Source: Actinomadura nitritigenes (GTDB taxonomy: Bacteria > Actinomycetota > Actinomycetes > Streptosporangiales > Streptosporangiaceae). Taken from it: DNA of 64,000 nucleotides. Shown here piece after piece: positions 42,932 through 50,689 of this stretch. Position 1 is the first letter of the stretch. Each line of letters opens with the position of its first letter. The notes below the pieces were generated by a model. The model was not told where the DNA came from. It did no database searches and saw nothing but the letters and a program-made list of their open reading frames with translations. Where the stretch lies: assembly GCF_017573545.1 (NCBI RefSeq), contig NZ_JAGEOK010000011.1:1-64000 (forward strand), given 5' to 3'. A program made the position numbers and the translations under genes.

Positions 42932-43639
42932 ATGGCACCCGCACCGTTCTGGGACGCGCTGCCGGGGGCGGCGCGGGAGGCGCTGCGCCGCACCGGCGCC
43001 CCCGCCGTGATCCGGCCCGGGGCCTTCCTGACGCGCGAGCACACCCGCGCGTCGCAGGTCTTCGTCCTGCGGGCCGGCGCGGTCAAGGTATGGGTGGACC
43101 GCGACGGCGAGATCGAGATCCTCGACGTCCTCGGGCCCGGCGACCTCGTCGGCGAGCTGGAGGCGGCGGACGGCGGCGTCCGGCACGCGAACGTCGAGGC
43201 GCTCACCCGCGTCGAGGCGCTGGTGCTGCCCGCGGACCGGTTCCGCGGCGTCCTGGACGCCCACCCCGGGTCGGCCTGGGCCGTCGCGGCCGTCCTCGCC
43301 GAACGGCTCCGCGACGCCAACGAGCTGCGCATCGCCCACTTCCCCGACGACGCCGAGCGGCGCCTCGCGGGCCGGCTGCTGCGGCTGGCCGCCCGGTTCG
43401 GGACTCCGCTGAAGGAGGAGCGCGCCGGCGGCGCCGCCGCGCCGGACGGCGCCGTCCGGATCGAGGTGCCCGTCACGCAGCAGGACCTCGGCCGCTGGGC
43501 GGGGATGGGCCGCCGCAAGGTCGCGCAGCTCCTCGCGTCCGACCCGCTGCGCGGCGGCCTCACCGTCGCCCGCGGCACGATCACCGTCCGCTCGGTGGCC
43601 GCGCTGCACCGCCTGGCCGGCGGTGACGACCCGGGCTAG
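42932..43639 (+). CDS. Crp/Fnr family regulator
   Basis: 235 residues. The cNMP-binding barrel spans about 15-130 (IRPGAFLTREHTRASQVFVL, GPGDLVGELEAADGG, VEALTRVEALVLPADRF), then the dimerisation helix (AERLRDANELRIAHF) and a C-terminal wing-HTH (VPVTQQDLGRWAGMGRRKVA). The cyclic-nucleotide signature Glu is kept in GELEAADGG, but the RSA element is changed to VRHANVEA, so cAMP binding is uncertain. GGAGG 5 nt before ATG 42932 fixes the start. It follows the giant Crp-STAND gene by 110 nt. Confidence 0.86.
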   Translation: MAPAPFWDALPGAAREALRRTGAPAVIRPGAFLTREHTRASQVFVLRAGAVKVWVDRDGEIEILDVLGPGDLVGELEAADGGVRHANVEALTRVEALVLPADRFRGVLDAHPGSAWAVAAVLAERLRDANELRIAHFPDDAERRLAGRLLRLAARFGTPLKEERAGGAAAPDGAVRIEVPVTQQDLGRWAGMGRRKVAQLLASDPLRGGLTVARGTITVRSVAALHRLAGGDDPG

Positions 43640-43648
43640 CCCGCCCGG

Positions 43649-44398
43649 TCAGAACCCGGACGGCCGGTGCGGCCACGGCGGCGGGACGGGCACCGGGCCG
43701 TCGGGGCGCAGCGTCACGCCCGCACCGCCCGAGCGGCCGCTCAGCCAGCCCAGCAGCGCCCGCCCGGACCCGGAGGCCTCCGGCCCGCCCGCCGTCCACC
43801 CGAGGTCGGCGGACTCCCCGGAGTCGGTCGCGGTGATCCGGTACCCGGCGAGCCCGCCGTGCTGCCCGGCCGGCAGCGCGGCCAGGTCGGCGAGCGTGCG
43901 GGTCAGCGCCCACCGCACGTACGGCTCGGGCCAGTCGGCGGGCCCGTAGCCGGCGGCGAGGTCGACGTGGTGCGCCTCCACCTCGTGCCAGCGGCGCAGC
44001 ACCGTGTACCAGGCCGGGTGCGGCCATCCCGCCATCGCGGCGACGGGAGCGTTCCACGCGTCGTCCGGCAGGGTGCGCGCCTGCTCGGCGAACCGCGCCG
44101 CCGTCGCCCGCACGTCCGCGGCCAGCTCGGCCGCGCCGCGGCCCGCGCCCGCCTCGATGTCGGCGACGCGGCCCTCCATGCTCGCGTACTGCGGGATCCT
44201 CGTGCCCGTCCGCGCCCACTCCAGCAGGTTCCACAGCGAGTCCGCGTTGCGGGCGAGGTGGCTCGCGACGTGCCCGCGGGTCCAGCCCGGGAGCGCCGAC
44301 GGCCCCCGCAGCTCGTGCTCGGTGAGCCCGGCGATGCGCTCCGCCGCCCGCTCCGCGCCCGCGTCCACCTCGTCGATCGCCAGCCGCCAGGTCTCCAC
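43649..44398 (-). CDS. Mycothiol-dependent maleylpyruvate isomerase-type protein
   Basis: 249 residues, DinB-like MDMPI family. The metal-binding His residues are in GHVASHLARNADSLWNLLEW (one His) and RRWHEVEAHHVDLAAGY (His-x3-Glu-x2-His). The N-terminal four-helix bundle is followed by a small C-terminal SCP2-like domain (GYRITATDSGESADLGWTAG). Family members use mycothiol as cofactor for isomerisation or S-transfer. GTG 44398 is chosen because the family starts there (ETWRLAIDEVDAGAERAAER) and GGGGGG lies upstream. It is convergent with the Crp gene. Confidence 0.86.
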   Translation of the reverse strand: METWRLAIDEVDAGAERAAERIAGLTEHELRGPSALPGWTRGHVASHLARNADSLWNLLEWARTGTRIPQYASMEGRVADIEAGAGRGAAELAADVRATAARFAEQARTLPDDAWNAPVAAMAGWPHPAWYTVLRRWHEVEAHHVDLAAGYGPADWPEPYVRWALTRTLADLAALPAGQHGGLAGYRITATDSGESADLGWTAGGPEASGSGRALLGWLSGRSGGAGVTLRPDGPVPVPPPWPHRPSGF

Positions 44399-44513
44399 CG
44401 CGCCCCCCGTTCTCCGTCGAAGGCACCATCCTGGCGCAGCCGCCGCGCCCGCACCAGACGGCCCGCGGCGGGCGTCCGCCGCGTCCCTCCTCGCCCCGGC
44501 GGCGGTCCGGGAC

Positions 44514-44519
44514 CACAAT
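44514..44519 (+). promoter_or_regulatory. -10 hexamer of MBL-like gene
   Basis: CACAAT lies 7 nt before ATG 44527 with no Shine-Dalgarno between, consistent with leaderless transcription. Confidence 0.4.
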
Positions 44520-44526
44520 GTGGATC

Positions 44527-45321
44527 ATGGAGTACCCCATCTGCGTCACCTGCGGCGTCCAGTACGGCGGGCCCCGCGCCGACTGCCCGATCTGCGAGGA
44601 CGAGCGCCAGTACGTCGGCTGGGACGGCCAGCGCTGGACGAGCCTGGAGGAGCTGCGCGCCGCCGGGCACCGCGGCCGGATCGAGGAGGAGGGGCCGGAC
44701 GTCGTCGGCATCGGCACCGAGCCGTCCACCGCCATCGGCCAGCGCGCCCTGCTGGTGCGCGCCCCGTCCGGCAACGTCCTGTGGGACATGGTCACCCATC
44801 TCGACGACGACCTGGTCCGGCAGGTCGATGACCTGGGCGGCGTCAGCGCGATCGCGATCAGCCACCCGCACTTCTACGGCTCGATGATCGAATGGGCGCA
44901 CGCGTTCGACGCGCCCGTCTACATCCACGAGGCCGACCGCCGCTGGGTCGCCCGCCCCGACGACGCGGTCGTCTTCTGGGAGGGCGACGCCCACGAGCTG
45001 GCCGACGGCCTCACGCTGATCAACGCCGGCGTCCACTTCGACGGCGGCCAGGTCCTGCACTGGCGGGACGCCCGCGCCCTGTTCTCCGGCGACATCCTCA
45101 CGGTCGTCAACGACCGCGACTGGGTCAGCTTCATGTACAGCTACCCGAACCACATCCCGGAGCGGCCCCGCACCGTCCGCCGCGCCCTGCGGCTGCTGGA
45201 GCCCTACGAGTTCGACCGCGTGTACGGCGCCTGGTGGCGGAAGATCGTCTACACCGACGGCAAGAACGCCGTCCGCCGCTCGGCCGACCGCTACCTGTCG
45301 TTCGCGCTGGACGACGAGTAG
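44527..45321 (+). CDS. Atypical MBL-fold protein with zinc-ribbon N-terminus
   Basis: 264 residues. The first 22 residues hold CVTCG and CPIC, a zinc-ribbon-like knuckle. The remainder is MBL-like (AIGQRALLVRAPSGNVLWDM, FSGDILTVVNDRDWVSFMYS). The canonical HxHxDH is replaced by ISHPHFYGSM, so only two His of the metal site remain, and GGQVLHW replaces the usual PGHTPG. Hydrolase activity is therefore uncertain, although relatives are commonly annotated as MBL hydrolases. ATG 44527 is preferred over 44518 because of the leaderless -10. It is convergent with the NTF2-like gene. Confidence 0.82.
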   Translation: MEYPICVTCGVQYGGPRADCPICEDERQYVGWDGQRWTSLEELRAAGHRGRIEEEGPDVVGIGTEPSTAIGQRALLVRAPSGNVLWDMVTHLDDDLVRQVDDLGGVSAIAISHPHFYGSMIEWAHAFDAPVYIHEADRRWVARPDDAVVFWEGDAHELADGLTLINAGVHFDGGQVLHWRDARALFSGDILTVVNDRDWVSFMYSYPNHIPERPRTVRRALRLLEPYEFDRVYGAWWRKIVYTDGKNAVRRSADRYLSFALDDE

Positions 45322-45334
45322 CCCCCGCGGCGGG

Positions 45335-45796
45335 TCACCCGGCGAGCGCCTCGGCGATCGCCGCCCGGTCCTGGTACTCGCGCCAGTGCACGATGCGGCC
45401 GTCCCGCGCCCTCAGCACCACGGCGAAGGCGGCCGACGCCCGCCGGCCGCTCCCGGGCACCGACGCCACCACCGCGTACTCGGCGACGATCACCTCGGGG
45501 TCGGCGGTCTCGTGGATCACGACGTCCCGGAACTCCTCGAACGCGATGGGCAGCGCCTCGCGCCCCTGCCGGACCATCGCCGTGACCGCCGCGCGGCCCT
45601 CGATCCGCCTGGCGTGGCCCGCCGGCGCGAACGGCATCTCGATCTCGACGTCCTCGGCGAGCATCTCCTCGTCGAGCCCGCCCTCGCCGGCGAGGAGCTT
45701 CTCCTGGAAGCGGGCGAACAGCTCCCGCGGCGTCGGCCCGGACATCGGGCGCTCGGACGGCGGCACCTGCTCGGACGTCGGCGTCTGCTCGGACAT
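45335..45796 (-). CDS. NTF2-like (SnoaL-like) protein
   Basis: 153 residues. After a disordered 25-residue start comes one alpha+beta barrel domain: ELFARFQEKLLAGEGGLDEE, MLAEDVEIEMPFAP, EFRDVVIHETADPEVIVAEY and RDGRIVHWREYQDRAAIAEA. SnoaL/limonene epoxide hydrolase-like folds bind small hydrophobic ligands or act as cyclases; the His/Asp pattern here does not identify one. It is divergent from a TetR gene with two shared operators (45823-45864) and is probably its repressed target. Confidence 0.85.
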   Translation of the reverse strand: MSEQTPTSEQVPPSERPMSGPTPRELFARFQEKLLAGEGGLDEEMLAEDVEIEMPFAPAGHARRIEGRAAVTAMVRQGREALPIAFEEFRDVVIHETADPEVIVAEYAVVASVPGSGRRASAAFAVVLRARDGRIVHWREYQDRAAIAEALAG

Positions 45797-45822
45797 GCGT
45801 CATCCCTTCGGAGCGGACTAAC

Positions 45823-45864
45823 ATGAGTCTGAACTCACCTTGCAAAATATGAGTCGAGACTCAT
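45823..45864. promoter_or_regulatory. Two TetR operators
   Basis: ATGAGTC-GA-GACTCAT (45849-45864) is a perfect palindrome. A second copy, ATGAGTC-TG-AACTCA (45823-45837), is one base off. They are 26 bp centre to centre and fill the 87-nt gap between divergent NTF2-like and tetR genes. They are probably bound by that TetR protein. Confidence 0.65.
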
Positions 45865-45883
45865 CTTGTCAACGGACGGACGG

Positions 45884-46444
45884 ATGACACCGGACAAGCC
45901 CCTGCGCGCCGACGCCCGGCGCAACCGCGCCCGCATCCTCGCCGCCGCCGAGGAGGTGTTCACCGAGCACGGCGCCGCCGCCTCCACCGAGGAGGTCGCC
46001 GCCCGGGCCGGCGTCGCGATCGGCACCGTCTTCCGGCACTTCCCGACCAAGCGCGACCTGCTCGCCGCGATCATGAAGGAGCTCCGGCGGCGCCTCATCG
46101 AGCGCGCCGACGCGCTCGTCACCGGCGGCGACCCCGCCACCGCCTTCTACGACTACTTCGCGTTCCTCGTCGAGTCGTCCGCGAACATCGGGCCGGTCGT
46201 CGGGCTGCTCGCCGAGGAGGGCACCGAGATCGAGCCCGGCGACCAGATCATGGCCCTGGCCAACGCCTTCGGCGCCCTCCTCGAGGCGGCCCAGCGCGCC
46301 GGGACGGTCCGGGCCGACGCGCGCCTCGACGAGGTCATGGCCCTCGTCACCGCCGTCGGCCACGGCGCCGTCGCCGGAGGCTGGCCCGACGACCTGCGGC
46401 GCCGCACCGTCGCCCTCGTCCAGGACGCCCTCCGGCCCCGGTAG
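45884..46444 (+). CDS. TetR family regulator
   Basis: 186 residues from ATG 45884; a TTG at 45866 would add six residues and lies just past the operator. The HTH region is RADARRNRARILAAAEEVFT, then STEEVAARAGVAIGTVFRHF and PTKRDLLAAIM. The ligand domain is typical in length (LARAMALA-type helices, GALLEAAQRAGTVRADARLD). It probably autoregulates and represses the NTF2-like gene through the two ATGAGTC palindromes. Confidence 0.87.
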   Translation: MTPDKPLRADARRNRARILAAAEEVFTEHGAAASTEEVAARAGVAIGTVFRHFPTKRDLLAAIMKELRRRLIERADALVTGGDPATAFYDYFAFLVESSANIGPVVGLLAEEGTEIEPGDQIMALANAFGALLEAAQRAGTVRADARLDEVMALVTAVGHGAVAGGWPDDLRRRTVALVQDALRPR

Positions 46445-46468
46445 GCGGGTTGCGGTGGCGGGTGGTGT

Positions 46469-46484
46469 TCGAACACGTGTACGG
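46469..46484 (+). promoter_or_regulatory. Imperfect SOS (LexA) box upstream of uvrA
   Basis: TCGAAC-ACGT-GTACGG matches the actinobacterial LexA consensus TCGAAC-N4-GTTCGA in the left half fully and in the right half at 4 of 6 positions. It lies 170 nt before the uvrA start. A possible -10 TAGCCT lies downstream at 46591-46596. Confidence 0.4.
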
Positions 46485-46653
46485 TGCGAGGGTGCCGCCG
46501 GGACCGTCCGGAGACGGGTGGGGCGCGGCATGAAATGCGGCGGCGACCGCCGCTGTTAATGACTCGGGGGATTCTGTCGGACCCCCTGGCTAGCCTGGAG
46601 AGCGACCTGTCTCTCCCCATCACCGCGCCCAGAAGAGGAACCGGAAGTACGCC

Positions 46654-49491
46654 GTGCATGACCGACTCATCGTGCGTGGAGCACGCGAGCACAACCTGAA
46701 GGACGTCTCGCTCGACCTGCCGCGGGACGCCATGATCGTGTTCACCGGTCTGTCGGGGTCCGGGAAGTCCAGCCTGGCGTTCGACACGATCTTCGCCGAG
46801 GGGCAGCGCCGGTACGTCGAGTCGCTGTCGGCGTACGCCCGGCAGTTCCTCGGGCAGATGGACAAGCCCGACGTCGACTTCATCGAGGGCCTGTCCCCGG
46901 CGGTCTCGATCGACCAGAAGTCGACCAGCAAGAACCCCCGGTCGACGGTCGGGACGATCACCGAGGTCTACGACTACCTGCGGCTGCTGTACGCCCGGAT
47001 CGGGCACCCGCACTGCCCCGAGTGCGGCCGGCCGATCAGCCGGCAGGCGCCGCAGCAGATCGTCGACCGGGTGCTGGAACTGGAGCAGGGCACCCGGTTC
47101 CAGGTGCTCGCGCCGGTCATCCGCGGCCGCAAGGGGGAGTACCTCGAGTTGTTCCGCGAGCTGCAGTCCAAGGGCTACTCGCGCGCCCTGGTGGACGGCG
47201 CGATGATCCGGCTGGACGAGCCGCCGAAGCTGAAGAAGCAGGAGAAGCACGACATCTCCGTCGTGGTCGACCGCCTGTCGGTGAAGGACTCCGCGCGGCA
47301 GCGGCTCGCCGACTCGGTGGAGACCGCGCTCGGCCTCGCGGGCGGGACGATCGTCCTCGACTTCGTCGACCTGCCCGAGGACGACGAGAACCGCACCCGG
47401 ATGTACTCCGAGCACCTGTACTGCCCGTACGACGACCTGTCGTTCGAGGAGCTGGAGCCGCGGTCGTTCTCGTTCAACTCGCCGTACGGCGCCTGCCCCG
47501 ACTGCACCGGTCTCGGCACCCGCATGGAGGTCGACCCCGAGCTGCTCATCCCGGACGGGGAGCTGACCCTCGGCGAGGGCGCGATCCAGCCGTGGTCGGG
47601 CGGGCACGTCAGCGACTACTTCCTGCGCCTGCTGTCCGCGCTCGGCGACGCCATGGGCTTCGACCTGAACACCCCGTGGGAGAAGCTGCCCGCCAAGGCC
47701 CGCAAGGCGATCCTCAACGGGCACGAGACCCAGGTCCACGTCCGGTACAAGAACCGGTACGGCCGCACGCGGTCGTACTACACGGCCTACGAGGGCGTGA
47801 TCCCCTACATCCAGCGGCGGCACGCCGAGTCCGAGAGCGACTCCAGCCGCGAGCGGTTCGAGGGCTACATGCGGGAGATCCCGTGCCCGACCTGCGAGGG
47901 CGCCCGGCTGAAGCCGGTCGTCCTGGCGGTCACCATGGGCGGGATGTCGATCGCCGAGGTCGCGGCCATGCCGATCGGCGAGGCCGCGAAGTTCCTGCTG
48001 GCGATGGAGCTGAACGAGCGCGAGAAGCACATCGCCGAGCGGGTGCTGAAGGAGATCAACGCCCGGCTCGGGTTCCTGCTCGACGTCGGCCTCGACTACC
48101 TGACGCTCGACCGCGCGTCCGCGACGCTGGCGGGCGGCGAGGCCCAGCGCATCCGGCTGGCCACGCAGATCGGGTCCGGCCTGGTCGGCGTGCTGTACGT
48201 GCTGGACGAGCCGTCGATCGGCCTGCACCAGCGCGACAACCACCGGCTGCTGGAGACGCTGATCCGGCTCCGCGACATGGGCAACACGCTGATCGTCGTC
48301 GAGCACGACGAGGACACCATCGCCGCCGCCGACTGGGTGGTCGACATCGGCCCGCGCGCCGGCGAGCACGGCGGCGAGATCGTGGTGTCCGGCACGGTGG
48401 ACGAGCTGCTGACGTCCGAGCGCTCGCTGACGGGGGCGTACCTGTCGGGCCGCCGGTCGATCGAGGTGCCGGAGATCCGCCGTCCGCGCACCCGGGGCCG
48501 CGAGGTCACGGTGAAGGGCGCGCAGCAGAACAACCTGCGGAACGTGGACGTGGCGTTCCCGCTGGGCGTGCTGACCGCGGTGACGGGCGTGTCCGGGTCC
48601 GGCAAGTCGACGCTGGTCAACGACATCCTGTACAACTCGCTGGCCAAGCAGCTGAACGGCGCGAAGACCGTCCCCGGCAAGCACCGGCGGGTGAACGGCG
48701 TCGACCAGCTCGACAAGGTCGTGCACGTCGACCAGTCGCCGATCGGGCGGACGCCGCGCTCCAACCCGGCGACCTACACCGGCGTGTTCGACCACATCCG
48801 CAAGCTGTTCGCGCAGACGACCGAGGCGAAGGTGCGCGGCTACCAGCCGGGCCGGTTCTCCTTCAACGTCAAGGGCGGCCGCTGCGAGAACTGCTCCGGC
48901 GACGGCACCATCAAGATCGAGATGAACTTCCTGCCGGACGTCTACGTCCCGTGCGAGGTGTGCCACGGCGCCCGGTACAACCGGGAGACCCTCGAGGTCC
49001 ACTACAAGGGCAAGACGATCTCCGAGGTGCTCGACATGCCGATCGAGCAGGCCACCGAGTTCTTCGAGCCGATCAAGGCGATCCACCGGCACCTGAAGAC
49101 GCTGAACGACGTGGGCCTCGGGTACGTCCGGCTGGGGCAGCCGGCGCCGACGCTGTCGGGCGGCGAGGCGCAGCGCGTCAAGCTGGCCGCCGAGCTGCAG
49201 AAGCGCTCCACCGGCCGGACGATCTACGTGCTGGACGAGCCGACCACCGGCCTGCACTTCGAGGACATCCGCAAGCTCCTCGGCGTGCTGAACGGCCTGG
49301 TCGACAAGGGCAACACGGTGATCGTGATCGAGCACAACCTCGACGTGATCAAGACCGCGGACTGGATCGTCGACATGGGCCCGGAGGGCGGGTCGCGCGG
49401 CGGCACCGTCGTCGCCACCGGCACCCCGGAGGACGTGGCGAAGGTCGAGGGCAGCCACACCGGCCAGTTCCTCGCCAAGATCCTCGGCTGA
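46654..49491 (+). CDS. uvrA: Excinuclease ABC subunit A
   Basis: 945 residues. Two ABC ATPase modules are complete: Walker A GLSGSGKSSLAF and GVSGSGKSTLVNDIL; signatures LAGGEAQRIRLATQI and LSGGEAQRVKLAAEL; Walker B LYVLDEPSIGLH and IYVLDEPTTGLHF. Zinc modules are CPEC (47020 region), CPDCTGLGT, CPTCEGARL and CENCSGDGTIKIE with CEVCHGARY. UvrA recognises helix-distorting damage and loads UvrB in nucleotide excision repair. GTG 46654 has GGAAG 6 nt upstream. A possible LexA box lies in the 209-nt leader, and uvrC is encoded 2.6 kb downstream. Confidence 0.97.
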   Translation: MHDRLIVRGAREHNLKDVSLDLPRDAMIVFTGLSGSGKSSLAFDTIFAEGQRRYVESLSAYARQFLGQMDKPDVDFIEGLSPAVSIDQKSTSKNPRSTVGTITEVYDYLRLLYARIGHPHCPECGRPISRQAPQQIVDRVLELEQGTRFQVLAPVIRGRKGEYLELFRELQSKGYSRALVDGAMIRLDEPPKLKKQEKHDISVVVDRLSVKDSARQRLADSVETALGLAGGTIVLDFVDLPEDDENRTRMYSEHLYCPYDDLSFEELEPRSFSFNSPYGACPDCTGLGTRMEVDPELLIPDGELTLGEGAIQPWSGGHVSDYFLRLLSALGDAMGFDLNTPWEKLPAKARKAILNGHETQVHVRYKNRYGRTRSYYTAYEGVIPYIQRRHAESESDSSRERFEGYMREIPCPTCEGARLKPVVLAVTMGGMSIAEVAAMPIGEAAKFLLAMELNEREKHIAERVLKEINARLGFLLDVGLDYLTLDRASATLAGGEAQRIRLATQIGSGLVGVLYVLDEPSIGLHQRDNHRLLETLIRLRDMGNTLIVVEHDEDTIAAADWVVDIGPRAGEHGGEIVVSGTVDELLTSERSLTGAYLSGRRSIEVPEIRRPRTRGREVTVKGAQQNNLRNVDVAFPLGVLTAVTGVSGSGKSTLVNDILYNSLAKQLNGAKTVPGKHRRVNGVDQLDKVVHVDQSPIGRTPRSNPATYTGVFDHIRKLFAQTTEAKVRGYQPGRFSFNVKGGRCENCSGDGTIKIEMNFLPDVYVPCEVCHGARYNRETLEVHYKGKTISEVLDMPIEQATEFFEPIKAIHRHLKTLNDVGLGYVRLGQPAPTLSGGEAQRVKLAAELQKRSTGRTIYVLDEPTTGLHFEDIRKLLGVLNGLVDKGNTVIVIEHNLDVIKTADWIVDMGPEGGSRGGTVVATGTPEDVAKVEGSHTGQFLAKILG

Positions 49492-49563
49492 CCCGGGATC
49501 CGGCCCGCGGCCGCTCCGGTGGGTCGGTGCGGGGCGCGGCGGGCCGTCCAGGATCATGGGGGC

Positions 49564-50016
49564 ATGACCAACGAAGTGACGCCCGGAGCCCCGCGCGACG
49601 ACGCGGGGTCCGCCGGGACAGGGGGCCTCGCCCGCCGGACGGTGCTGTGCGGCGCGGGCGCGGCGGGCGCCGCGCTCCTCGCGGCGGGATGCGCGACGAA
49701 CCAGAACAAGGAGCCGAAGGACCTCAGCGGCAAGGAGGTCGCGAAGGCGGCCGACATCCCGGTGGGCGGCGGCAAGACGATCGCCGACGCCAAGGTGGTC
49801 GTGACGCAGCCGCAGCAGGGCGCGTTCAAGGCGTTCTCCGCGATCTGCACCCACCAGGGCTGCCTCGTGAACAGGGTGGCCAACGGTGTGATCAAGTGCC
49901 CCTGCCACGGCAGCGAATTCGCGATCGGCGACGGCTCCGTCGCGCACGGCCCGGCGTCGCGCCCGCTGAAGGAGTACCAGGTCCAGGTGAAGAACGGCGG
50001 CATCGTCATCAGCTGA
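49564..50016 (+). CDS. Rieske [2Fe-2S] lipoprotein 1
   Basis: 150 residues. The Tat-type signal (LARRTVLCGAGAAGAALLAA) ends in lipobox AAGC. The Rieske cluster ligands are CTHQGC and CPCHGSEF, and the closing RPLKEYQVQVKNGGIVIS is typical. It is predicted as an exported, membrane-anchored electron carrier. No oxygenase, cytochrome bc or reductase gene adjoins, so its partner is unknown. A CAGGAT/GATCAT -10-like sequence ends 6-9 nt before the ATG. A paralogue follows 125 nt later. Confidence 0.9.
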   Translation: MTNEVTPGAPRDDAGSAGTGGLARRTVLCGAGAAGAALLAAGCATNQNKEPKDLSGKEVAKAADIPVGGGKTIADAKVVVTQPQQGAFKAFSAICTHQGCLVNRVANGVIKCPCHGSEFAIGDGSVAHGPASRPLKEYQVQVKNGGIVIS

Positions 50017-50140
50017 CCGGCACCGGCCGGGCGCCCCGGAGATCATCGTCATGGGTTCGGAGGTGAACCGACGCCGCTCCCGCTCCGTACTCCCTGGTGA
50101 CGCAGGGAGACGGGAACCGAGTTCAGCGGAGGGCGAGACG

Positions 50141-50689
50141 ATGCCACAGCAGTCCGAGACGCGGGCGGACGCGACCGATCAGCAGGCCGGGCCCGCGGCC
50201 GGAGAGCCGCCCGCCGGTGCGGCCGAACCCGGGGCCGCCGAACCCGGGGCCGCCGAGGGCCCGGCGCCCGCGGGCGGGTCCCGCCGCGGCCTGCTCATCG
50301 GGGCGGGCCTCGCGGGCGTCGCCGGGCTGGCGGCCGCGTGCGGCGGGTCGTCCGGCGGCGGGGACAGTGCGGACGGCGGCGGTGGCGGTGGTGGCGGTGG
50401 TGGTGGGGCGCTCGCCTCGACCGGCGATATCCCGGTCGGCGGCGGCAAGGTCTTCGAGTCGGAGAAGGTCGTGGTGACCCAGCCGGCGCAGGGGGAGTTC
50501 AAGGCGTTCTCGGCGACCTGCACCCATCGCGGCTGCACCGTCGGGTCGGTCTCCGGCGGCACGATCAACTGCCCGTGCCACGGCAGCAAGTTCAAGATCT
50601 CCGACGGGTCGGTGGCGCGCCCGCCGGCGGACAGACCGCTCGAGGAGAAGAAGATCACCGTGCAGGGCGGGAAGATCAGCCTCGCCTGA
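50141..50689 (+). CDS. Rieske [2Fe-2S] lipoprotein 2
   Basis: 182 residues. A 45-residue Ala/Glu/Pro-rich start precedes a Tat-type twin-Arg signal (SRRGLLIGAGLAGVAGLAAA) with lipobox AAAC. A poly-Gly linker of 11 residues comes from a GGC/GGT microsatellite near 50380-50407. The Rieske domain has CTHRGC and CPCHGSKF. It is paralogous to the preceding gene; both share DIPVGGGK just before the domain. GGAGGG 7 nt before ATG 50141 sets the start. Its last 14 nt overlap the convergent MscS gene. Confidence 0.9.
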   Translation: MPQQSETRADATDQQAGPAAGEPPAGAAEPGAAEPGAAEGPAPAGGSRRGLLIGAGLAGVAGLAAACGGSSGGGDSADGGGGGGGGGGGALASTGDIPVGGGKVFESEKVVVTQPAQGEFKAFSATCTHRGCTVGSVSGGTINCPCHGSKFKISDGSVARPPADRPLEEKKITVQGGKISLA

